Shown here: one piece after another, positions 33,901-44,083 of the stretch
Layout of the letters: every line of letters begins with the position of its first letter
Numbering within the stretch: position 1 is the stretch's first letter
NCBI RefSeq assembly: GCF_008831285.2
Contig: NC_045149.1
Span: 13,354,629 to 13,418,628, forward strand
Length of the DNA stretch: 64,000 nt
Direction of reading: 5' to 3'
From: Nymphaea colorata
Taxonomy: Eukaryota; Streptophyta; Magnoliopsida; Nymphaeales; Nymphaeaceae
Translations under genes and position numbers: made by a program
Notes under the pieces: generated by a model
What the model saw: only the letters and a program-made list of their open reading frames with translations
Database searches by the model: none
Told to the model about the DNA's origin: nothing

Positions 33901-36900
33901 AGTGCAGGTTTGTAGGTTATGTTCATGAGTATAAACTATAAGGCTACAGTTACTATGATGCCATCGGCAAATGGGTGAAGATGTCACACAATGTTTCTCA
34001 TTAATGAGTTGAACTTCGCTTGGCACCATGACGAGAGTCATGGATAAACATCACTGATGGAGGTCTATTATCCATGGTTGAGTACAGAACTCCTTGCTAG
34101 TCCTGATGGATAATGTTCTTCCAATTATTTGTAGTAGCCAGAGCCAAGCTGCACAAGTTGAGGAGTCATCAACAAACAATGATTCAAGGATATCTTTTTT
34201 ACTATTTATTCAAAACATGATGCTAGCCACATTGATTGTTTTAATTAAGGCTAGCTTGAAAGGTTGTAAGCCTCCAGCCACAACCAGCATTTTACGTCAC
34301 AAGTTTGTATCCGATGATGGAGATCAATATGTTGATCTTACTGAATATTCCAATAGATAGACTTTCGCTCGCCAGACAACATTTATTCAGTCAATCAGGT
34401 TTCTCAATCATGCACAAGCCACATACTGGCCATATGGACACAGTTAAATGCATTTTGAGATAACTAAAGAGGATGATTGGGGATAATCTTGTCTATGAGC
34501 ATATACAACATGGAACATGGGGAGCTAAGCACAAAGCTGTTGTCTACAGTGATGCATATTAGGAAGTGATCCAAATAAGAAGAAATCTTTCCTAGGGTTA
34601 CCATGCATTTATCTATACAAGGGTACTATGCATTTATTGATACAAACCTAGCATTTCGTAGCAACAGGAAACAAAGTTTGTGAATAGATCCAGTTCTGAG
34701 GTAAGAGTATAGATCCATGGCTGCTGCCTCACGTAAGGTTACTTAAGTTCGACATTTATTAACAAAAAGTGAAGGAAAAAACTTCTCGTGCTCCCTTCTC
34801 CCTTATCGTGACAATCAAAAGTGCCATAAACATGTGTTGTAATCCAGTTTGTCACAGTCAGGCCAAACACCTTGAGATTGATCAACATTTTGTGAGAACG
34901 AAAGTTTGAGAAAAAGAACAAGACAAAGAACAGCATGCTGATCTATTCACCAAAGGCTTCACCCAAAACAGATTTTGGATGTCCAAAGGCAAGTTGTTCA
35001 TGGTTTATGACCATGTACAATATGAGGAGGGTGAGAAAAAAAATTGTATATACGTATTTGGGTCTAGATCCCATCCAAATATAGATCCAACTGTGAGTTA
35101 TCACTTATCAGGCCTAGACATGCACTGGTACTTTTTAGTCCATATAAATTAGATCCTTATATTTAATACGATTCAAGTGAAAATACATCATGTTCATTCT
35201 ATATCTGGGTTTGGATCCAACACAGAATCCATGTGTGTTATTGTATTTTATACTCTGCATGTAAGCAGTGGCAGTGTTATCTTTTGTATATCACCTTGTA
35301 TTCTTCAGTCATCTAACATTTTGGATATACTAAATCAAATGTGAATTAGGGCACGCCTGAAAGGACAGAGGCTGCCGTCTTGCTACTGAGGAAACTCCTC
35401 CACACCCCTCATCTCTTCTTTCTCACATTCAAATGTTTCTGGACATCAAAACCTAACATTGGGCGAGCTCCTTTCTCTCTGGCATCTCTTCTTCTCATTG
35501 GATGAATCTGGATATCTAAATCTAACAATAATTTAATCAATGAACAAAAAATGAGGCTTAAATTGGTTACAGTTTATAGCTTTATAGACCAAACACACAT
35601 ATTCCCCCACCAAATTAGCTTACTGGTGTAGGAAAAGATTTGATTAGCAAAAAAATATAAACTTATATATTATCATTTTAATAATATTATCTAATTACTT
35701 GGACATCCAACAGTTTATTTTTCTTAAATTGAAACAAAAGCATTACCAGTTGAAGATAACATTATTAGTGGAAACTCATCACCTGTGCTATTTGAAACTT
35801 CTGCCCGGTAATAATTAGTAGTCTGTGTTTACCTTGTCAAAAACAGGGAACTCAGCCTTGAATCGAGTGCATACAACTTGCTCAATCTGTTCATTGGTTC
35901 CTGGCTCTTGGCCACCAAACTGATTGCACGGGAATGCCAAGATTTCTAATCCTGCATTTGTTAGTACTCTTATTCAGAATTCTATGCATACATGCACAAA
36001 TAAAGTAGACAGAATGGGTCTGTTATACAACTAAGAAGTTTATTCTTCCTAAACAATAAAAATTACATTGCTAAAATGATTAAGCACACACATGCAAGCA
36101 TGCACGCACACACACACACACATATATGAGAACTAGATTTGGCTGTGCAACCATTTGGTTATTGGCTGTCTGATGTTCGTTGCCATTTCAGCTCGGAGAA
36201 TGGCTGTGTTTGGGAAATCCAATTGCACAGATTTCAAACAAACAAAACTATACGATTCAAAAAAATTGCTGAAATCTGGATTGTGGATTGGATTTTCTGA
36301 GGATTAAACAATCAACGGTTCAATGTTTTTCGAGGCATAGATTTGATTTTTACATTGGACTTTGATATTTTTTTTAAATGGACCCTCCACGTTGTCAGGT
36401 TTTTGAATAAGCCAGCCCAATCCAGTTGATTTTGCGCATTATCAAATTTTTGATGTCTCGAGAACTGTTAATAGAAAAACCAGTGTTGTAGATGTAACAT
36501 ACACGATAAACTACTTAATATAACTAGAAGAAAAATGAAACGATACCCCTGACCAGTTTCAGGGGTGTACAACTATACCACATTGGGTATCATTAATGAT
36601 ATGCTCCTTGTTCTATTCGTGCACTACAGTACGATATTGGCTGTAATTTACATTAATTACACAATAAAAATGTAACAAAGTGTTATTTTTTTTAAAATTA
36701 AAGTTACATAAATTTCTTAGATTGAACATGATGTCCGATGTGAAAGACATTCTTATGCATCTAAAATAAGAAAAACAGAAATTATGGCTGATTTCATGCC
36801 ATAAAAAATAGAGTTTTATCTCAGAAAATCATTTTTTTACTTTAAAAAGTAAAAAATGAAAATTCATATTTTGTGACCCTAAATTGCTTAAAGACTACAA

Positions 36901-39900
36901 GGAATAAGTCATAGACACTGAAAAGTATCTATTTTCATCAACATTTAAGTGTTGGGAATAATTTAAGTGGTCAATTTTGATTACTTCTAATGAAATAGTG
37001 CATGATGTAGGTAAAGTAACCTTTTTTTTTCATGCAATTCATGTTCTTCCATGTAGTGTTTTTTCCTTATTTTTTTACTGTTTTGTGAATTCTTGATTTT
37101 TTCAAAAGCTTTTATAAATTTTTAAAATTAAAAAAAATTAAAATTGCAATTTTGTATATCATATTATGTTCCATATCTAACTTAAACCGACCGATGCTGG
37201 CTACGTTGCACATTTTGCAATACTTAAGCTTGAAAAATGATTAATTTAATGCATTTTTTCTATCAAGCCACTCCTAAAATCATATTTATAAGGTTAGAAT
37301 GCACAAAAAGTACTTGTGATAATCAATTTTAAGGAGTCTGGTTTTTACTCTGACCTAAGTGGTGAGGGATATACTAATTCTTCCACGTACACATATGTAC
37401 ATACATCTCTATACACACATATTTTACTATTTTTTGTTTATATCAGAAATTTAGAATTATAATAAAAGTCAATTTAAAAAAAAAAAAGCAATATGAATAT
37501 AAAAACTGTATAATGTTAAGGGTTTGTATTCCCCCTTTTGTTCTTAAAAAAATTAGATTAATATTTATAGGTGTTGCTTCAGCAAATATAAGATTTTCCA
37601 TGTTTTAAAACATTGAGATACATTACTATTTACTTAAAAGCTTTTTTCCTTTATGCTATATAACTTGTAACTGTTAATTATTCAACTTTATTAAATTTGA
37701 TCTTTCAAATTTTTAAGGATGTTATCATATTATGAAATGTTAATTTGTTTCCACTATAATGCATTTTAGTCGTTACATCTTATAAAGTGACGGTTTATAG
37801 ATTTTACCAGGATACTTATAGTTTTGTAACATACTAGTCTCTCCATTCTAACAGAGATCACTTACGTGTGCCATGTTCCGAGTAAGCTCTACACTCATTA
37901 ACCATTTATTTTGCGCTTAATGCTTCATATAAATGTGACTATATACAAGAATCTATGTATTTATTTATTTATTGCTTGCTCAAAAGCATCTACTTCAACT
38001 TAGGTGCACCAAGGCTTTGTGTTCTATTCATTGTCTAGAATCCACTCGAGGCTTTTGGCATTGACACTTATTTTTAAGAGGTAGAAATTGATGGTTGACA
38101 AAAAACACAGTTTGCTATTTTTATTGTTAACGATAAGATTGAAAGGCAACTATTCTAGAGAGATTCAAGGAAAGAATCCCAGCAAGATCAATCAAAATTA
38201 ATGATAAAGGAAAATAAAATCTTTCCACAAAATCAGATTTAGTTTCTCATGTTTATCGTTGCCAAGATTATGGGAACTTCACCTATTTAAGTTCTTTCTA
38301 TGCTTCGTGTAACCAAGGCTCTATGCTTTGTGTAACCAAGGCTCGTGATAGCCTTCCATGGTAAAAGACCATGCACGTTTAATGAAAATAAGGTTTTCAT
38401 TGTTTGTTCTTATTTGTTCTGCTTCTTTTATATTTCCTCAACATTTATAAAGGGGTCAAAACAAAACCATTGAGGACCGATATTGTACAAAAGATGATGG
38501 AGGAAAATATTAAAAATAAGGGAGCAACCACTACAAAGTCAAGTTCATTCCTAGACTTCTGCTCTCACCGAGCTAAAGATTGTCAAGTGTTGAACATTGC
38601 TTCCTTGAAAGAATGCCCAGGACCGTTGTCAGCAATTAAAGTGTGATTGAACCATCCATAACTGCTCGACAATTTACAGGTTCAGTCAATGAGACTTCGT
38701 ACAAGAATGTTTTACGTTTCAATACTCATCACAAGAAGAAGATGAATGACACGACACATAAAACCTACAATTTTGTGGCAACCAGGTGGTGCCATGACTT
38801 AAGTGTGTTCGACCAACTGCACCATGTCAAGGCCCTCAATGCAACTCCAAATGCCATTAATGACCTAATGTGGTTGCAAACTCAAGTAGGGTGTTGGCTA
38901 ATAATATTCGAGTTCATAGTCATGGTATTGGATGACTTCGACATCATACTTGAAAATTCTTCATATAGGCTAAGACTATGATGTTTCCCACTCGTGGTTG
39001 TTGTTGTTATTAGATGAGGCAGCCCTTCTGGGTCCCACTAGTGCACAATTCTACCCGAGTCATCATCACTTTTTCAGTGTCGTCCTCACAGTTAATAAAT
39101 AGGTTTGACCAAAGACAAATGATGTATCTTGTTCGATGTTGTTCCAAAAAAAATGATGTTCACCATTACAAAGTGCTGGTACTCGTCAAGCATAACATTC
39201 ACTTGATCAATTTGTCCAGATGCTTGCTAGTGATGAGGCTGAGCTTGGTCCCAAGCAGTGTTTTAAAACTTGCTGAGTCAACCCGTTGACTCGGTTAACT
39301 CGGTTTGACTTCGATGGTTACCGAGTCATCCCAATGGGAAAACTCATTTGCAGTTAACACTTAAAACCCAACTGGATTTGGTTATGACCCGGCTATAAGT
39401 CGGCCCGACTGGACCAAAACTCGGCTTGACTCGGCTGAAACTCAGTTTCACTCAGTCAAAACTCGTTTGACTTGGCCATCTAGTGATAAAATTCATATTA
39501 TACAATCAATCAACAAGGGGTTAGTTAATTGCTATTTAATTATTTGACATGAGTTTCTAACTTACACTGGCACATAAAATTTAAAATTATAGCTCATTTA
39601 TTAAAATTTGCATATTGCAAATAAAAAGTCAAATATGATTAGGCTTAACTTCATCTATGATTATCTACTTGTTTCAATTTGTAGATCATTTTGGCTCTTT
39701 ATCTTTTGGAATTTTAGTTTTAGATAATTATACATATATGTTTAGTTTGTTAACCATTGGATAGTTGTAGATATCAAATATATTGATTTTAGTATTTGTT
39801 TCTTGTCAAATTGTTCGTTGATAGATTGATCCTTGCTACTTACTTATGTTCAAAGATGAAGCTATGAAATAGCCACAACTATCTAATTGTCCATTTCCTT

Positions 39901-42900
39901 GTCGTCATATGAGTAAATATGACTTAATCACTACTTACTTGATATCAAGTTAATTTATTTTTAGTTATACATGTGTCAACTCATTTTACAACCTTTTTAT
40001 GTTCAAATGACAAATTATTATTTTTCTATCAAAAGACAATAATTAACAAAACCCAATCCGAGTCACCAAGTTGACCTGTTGAGGCACGAGTCAAGGATGG
40101 ACAAGTCGAGTCCCAAGTCACTGAGTTTTCAAACATTAGTCCCAAGCAACCCAAATAGGCTTGTCTAGAATTGTCCAACAAAAGAGTGTCTTGGTCCCCA
40201 ACAATATCCAAGGGCATTTCTGTCCCAAGGGAACAATCTAATTGCCCCCTCTACCCTGCAATGGTGAGGTGCAAGGATGAAGCCTCATATTTAGAAAAGA
40301 AATCAACCATCACTAGAATTAAAGCCATCTCATCAACCTTCAACAGGCCAATGATGAAGTCCATAGAAATGTTTTGCCATGAATGTACAGCCATTCCCTT
40401 GAATTGATGTTGCGCGTTCAGCTCCTATTGCAGCTACTACTGCTGTTTTCTTGATCTACCCTATTGGTCAATGAAGCTTGTCTGATGGTATGTCTCTAGG
40501 AATATCTAGTACTTTCAACTTCATCATTATATTCCAGGCTGAACACAACAACCTTATGCATCCATTCCACAAGTTAGGTGTGGCTGGTGTATCCGACAGC
40601 TCTCTATTCAGTGCTATGCATGGTTCCTTGGTAACCACTAGTTTGATCAGGAAAACTACTGAAATGAATTTGTCAATGAAGGTCACAGATTCGGTCAAGG
40701 CGAAGAAACATATAATATTGTAGCTGCTCATGGTTATTTTGGCCGATTGATCTTCCAATATGCTAGTTTCAACAACTCTCATTCCTTATACCTCTTCCTA
40801 GCTGCTTGGCCTATTGTAGGTCTAACAAGTTCAACACTGCTGCAGGAGCACTAAACTAAGTGTAATTGTAGGTCTAACAAGTTCAACACTGCTGCTGGAG
40901 CACTAAACCAAGTGTAGTATGTGGCTACTATAATCAATATCATTGCTTATGGTAGGTCATGAGGCCCAGAACTACTGACTCTATAATGAAATTATGAAAC
41001 ATGCAGGTGCTTGTAAGCAGAAGAGCTGCAAACTTAGGCTTAGTTGCTTGCTCCTACTTCTAGCCAAATATGATAACTGATATATTTCACTTCATGAGGA
41101 CCATGGCAAACCATTTACATAGACATCATTACTAGCATACTAAAGGTAAACATGGTCGTTTCAATCTTGAAGATTGTACGTTGAATGAAAATTGACAAAA
41201 CCCTTACACAACTAGTCAAATTTACTCTTTTGACTGTAGGCAAGGTAGACGTCATTTTCAATATACTTGAGCTAGCAAAATGGTAGGATCTGACCAACAA
41301 GACAATTAAAACAGGTTGAACCCATGCATTGGGCCAAATGGGGCTGCACTTTACTGAGAGGCATGGAGCAACATACGAAGAATTGACACAATGGAATGGC
41401 TAAGACTCTACAGTAGACAAGGCTACGGGATGTGCCAGCCATTTATGCTTATTTGCATGGCCAAGGAAGAGATAGAATTGGCGAAAGACCTGCCCAAAAG
41501 GACACCGCATGGACTTTTGAACAGTGTTAGAGACTTGGAGGTATCGTGAAAACTATGTAATACAAATTACTTATACAGCTGCTTGGCAGACCCTTGCCGT
41601 TGTTTGGAACCTTAATTGCACAACCTTCTAAATCGAAAGAAATGAAGAACTTCAGCCTTAGCCAATTAGTCAAATAAGAAATACTGGCAGTGCGTTAGTC
41701 ACCTAAGCCAGGACAATCTTAAGGGACATAAAAGGCTGCAAAGGTTCAACTGTTCAAGAGCTTTAGGTTGCATGCGATGCTTAGATGAAGGAAAAGTAGC
41801 CATGTTATATGTTTGCAAACAAGTGGAAAAGAATCTATAGGTGGGTATCATCTACAAATATTTTGAGAAAACAGGCACCGGATGAAAAGCAGAGAACGAA
41901 AATTAGTGCATCACATAAAAGGACGGAACATAAGGACATGGACAAGTACCCAAACTTTCAATAAAAAACAAAGTTGATCAAGCATTATGAATAAAACATG
42001 AGATATCACACGAAACAAAATGATAGGACAAAAATGGAACCTTGGTCCTTGTACTTGTCATAAAGCTGATTCAACTCCTTGTAGTTTGAGTCTGTTAATC
42101 CGCTGGAACAAAGTCATACAAGTTAAATAATCACTACGAATGTCATGAACTTGGAAATTCAGAAAATTGAAACAGGTACTGCCAATAATGTCGAATTTCA
42201 TGTGCTCATAAAATTCACTATTCCGCGCGCAAAGAAGCTTCTCTTTCTTCTCCACCTAAAAGACTCACCATTGAGACGCCACATTGACAAGTAGCAAGGT
42301 CTTCCCTTTGTACTTGCTCAATTCAACGTCATTTCCTCGCACATCCTGCCAAAGAGAGATTAGATCGCGAGAGGCCGAAGCTAAACTCTGCACATATTAG
42401 TTATGGGTAGTAGAATAGGAACTTTATCATAAAATCTGAACGACATGTCTGACTGATTCCGCTAAAATTCTCTTCCAGACCAATCTCCTGGTCAAACTAA
42501 ACTCAAGCAACACAGAGAATGGAAATTAAATAAGACTTATAAGGAGTTCACGAAAAATTATTTCACAAAAACAAAATCAAGAGCACCAACTCTCAAGAAC
42601 AAGCTAAATTCCGTCGCCGTTGGTAAAAATAGAATTCCTACTCAGGAATAGAGAAAGACAAGTAGAGCAATTCCTTCATAACAGTGGGAAGTGATACTTA
42701 AACCCAGAGAACCGAGTATAAACCAACTTCGTTTCTTCTCCTCCAAGGTCCTATATACCAACCCAAAAATCCAATAATAAACAAAAATTCCGAACTAAAA
42801 GTGATACAACCCTGTAAGGGTTCAAACAGGATCCTCCGTATACAACCAATTCCACTGCATCAGACATAAGCTGATCGCTGAATTCGATTAGCCCTCAGAC

Positions 42901-43259
42901 GGATCCCCAGTGAGTAAATCCCAATTCGTTCAAGAGAAGGGTGTGTGGGGGTTTGGGGGAGAGAGAGAGAGTACCTTCACAGTGAAATCGTGAAGGTTTT
43001 GCTTCGGAGCAGACGACTGGCTGGCCATACCAGAGACGGACCGAGAACAGGGAAAGACAGACCCGTGAGGGGAGGCCGCAGAAGGGCAGGAGGAGGAGGA
43101 TGCAGCGAGACCCGTCCTGTATAGCGAGGAAGAAAGAATAAGAGGAAACGGAAGAAAGTAAGACGGAGGGGCTATCAGGGGGGAGCTGGTGAGTCGCCGG
43201 AACACCAGAACAGAGGAAAATGGGATCGCCCGGACACCGCGTAGCCGCGCGGAGAGCAT
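30975..43259 (-). CDS. GPX6: Phospholipid hydroperoxide glutathione peroxidase (thioredoxin-type, probable organelle-targeted)
   Basis: Six exons on the minus strand: 42975-43259, 42269-42345, 42041-42102, 35833-35951, 31227-31394 and 30975-31007. All junctions are GT/AG and in phase. The core from MASQSSAPK (43028) is 170 residues, the usual length. Numbered from there: peroxidatic Cys44 in VNVASQCGLT, Gln79 in FGGQEP, Trp133 and Asn134 in KWNF, and the plant resolving Cys92 in [11 protein letters not shown]. Cys44 is encoded by TGC split across an intron, not by a selenocysteine TGA. The protein reduces lipid and hydrogen peroxides and in plants is recycled by thioredoxin. The frame stays open upstream and gives a Ser/Arg-rich leader lacking acidic residues; starting at 43259 (MLSARLRG) yields 247 residues with a probable mitochondrial or plastid transit peptide. 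The ending [11 protein letters not shown] resembles Arabidopsis GPX6. Introns 3 (35952-42040) and 4 (31395-35832) hold transposons. Confidence 0.92.
31755..35027 (+). pseudogene. Copia-VI remnant in GPX intron 4
   Basis: Antisense to the host gene. A gag piece ([19 protein letters not shown]) is at 31755-31950. The protease region near 32785 reads [10 protein letters not shown], with Phe replacing Thr of the DTGA site. The integrase zinc finger and core are at 33170-33660 ([30 protein letters not shown]). The RT part between 33660 and 34370 is hardly readable. RNase H and terminal parts are at 34420-35010 ([19 protein letters not shown]). It ends in a purine-rich stretch GAGGAGGG. Stops occur throughout, so this is an old insertion. 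Confidence 0.72.
32158..32199. repeat. Perfect 21-bp tandem duplication
   Basis: The unit GCGAGGCATACTCCTTAACC (with one further G) occurs twice in direct contact, inside the intronic copia remnant. Confidence 0.9.
35028..35530 (+). repeat. Probable Copia-VI 3' LTR (edges approximate)
   Basis: Begins TGAGAAAAA after the purine tract and ends near AAATCTAACA. No 5' partner was found within the intron, so the call rests on position and terminal bases. Confidence 0.4.
35952..38440. other. GPX intron 3, AT-rich part with repeat partner
   Basis: No coding content was seen in this AT-rich intron stretch. Its end (38262-38440) is the inverted partner of the dispersed repeat at 9655-9817. A short CA run lies near 36104-36122. 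Confidence 0.6.
38441..39090 (+). pseudogene. Possible gypsy gag-knuckle/protease remnant in GPX intron 3
   Basis: A degenerate Cys-His segment (CSHRAKDC) near 38560 is followed around 38920-39060 by [12 protein letters not shown] and [11 protein letters not shown]. These resemble the zinc-knuckle and protease-to-RT connector of plant Ty3/gypsy elements. There are many frameshifts, and no catalytic DSG/DTG was found. Confidence 0.4.
39100..40410 (-). pseudogene. Ty3/gypsy integrase remnant, split by a hAT-like element
   Basis: The minus strand reads [13 protein letters not shown] and [11 protein letters not shown] (first catalytic Asp region, 40290-40400), then [13 protein letters not shown] and AYLGCLG (second Asp region, near 40150-40215). 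After removal of 39256-40138 it continues into a degraded HPQTDGQTERVN-like stretch seen as [14 protein letters not shown] (39170-39215). This is the order of a gypsy integrase core. It lies in the same orientation as the GPX gene and in opposite orientation to the remnant at 38441-39090. Confidence 0.65.
39256..40138. mobile_element. Non-autonomous hAT element in the gypsy remnant
   Basis: 883 bp flanked by a perfect 8-bp duplication GTCCCAAG (39248-39255 and 40139-40146). The terminal inverted repeats are CAGTGTTTTAAAACTTGCTG on the left and TAATGTTTGAAAACTCAGTG reading in from the right. The ends are rich in ACTCGG/CCGAGT repeats; the middle is AT-rich and non-coding. Confidence 0.9.
40814..40918. 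repeat. Two-copy tandem repeat, 52-bp unit
   Basis: GTAGGTCTAACAAGTTCAAC begins units at 40816 and 40868, nearly identical, within GPX intron 3. Confidence 0.9.
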
Positions 43260-43289
43260 GCAGAGTAGGGCGAAGCGGGGAAGGAGCAC

Positions 43290-43420
43290 TCTCGGCTACA
43301 AGCGGAAGTATTTATGGGCCTCCGTGTAAAAATTCGACATCGGTGTAAGGTCCTCTCGTAGACGTGGCACAGAGCGTTACACGCGGCACGTGACTTTTCT
43401 GAACACGTGTCCGTAGCAGG
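43290..43420 (-). promoter_or_regulatory. GPX promoter with TATA-like box and ACGT cluster
   Basis: On the minus strand CCCATAAATAC (43308-43318) is a TATA-like box, preceded by GGCCCAT. Upstream lie ACGTGGC (43362-43368) and two palindromic CACGTG boxes (43387-43392 and 43404-43409). ACGT cores of this kind bind plant bZIP factors, including those acting in abscisic acid and stress responses. The TATA position predicts transcription starting near 43280, which favours the second in-frame ATG (43259) over the first (43289). Confidence 0.6.
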
Positions 43421-43629
43421 TTCTCATGTCCCACCTTTTGGAGAGAGACTGCGTGAGAAGTCAGCAGTCAGAATGGATCGGGTCCGGAATCGAGGGTCCA
43501 AACCAGTCATACAGATTAGCTGGAAAACCGTAGCTTCGTTAGCCTCGGCTCGTGTCAAAGCGAGACCGGGCAGTACGGAGTTGGAAAAAACGAGCACTTT
43601 TTATTTTAGAACATTTATTTGTTAGTTAT

Positions 43630-44083
43630 AAAATATAAAATAAAAGAGGAAAATTGAAATCAGTTGGTTTGTCAAATGTTTTCAGATGAAGAAGTATTTA
43701 AATCGGCTGCATAATTGCCAAAAACTATAGTCACAAAAAGCACTTTTTTTTTCGAAAAATGAGACCAAAAAAACGCGATACATTACATTATTCTTTAAAA
43801 CTAAAAAAACGTTTTTTTTAATGTTAAAAACAAAAAAACGCATTCGTTTATTTAACTTTTTTTTTACTTTTTTCATTTTTTTATTTTTTTAATGCTAAAT
43901 TGTTTTTCATCATTTTTTATTTTGTATTTGTTGCAAATCTACTTATCTTTTAATGTTTGTAAGATAATGTTTGTGTTATTAGTTTATCACTTATTTTAAT
44001 TTTTTTTTATTTTTATTTTTTAATTTTTAAAAATTTATTTTTCATCTTTTTCAAGCTCGTCATATTATACCCCAAAAAAACCT
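43630..44083. other. T-rich spacer
   Basis: Long T and A runs between the GPX promoter and the solo LTR; no gene or repeat partner recognised. Confidence 0.6.

Noticed and set aside
43260-43289. First in-frame ATG of GPX as the start codon
   Set aside because: The TATA-like box at 43308-43318 would put transcription start at or beyond this ATG, so the next in-frame ATG (43259) is preferred. It is not excluded.
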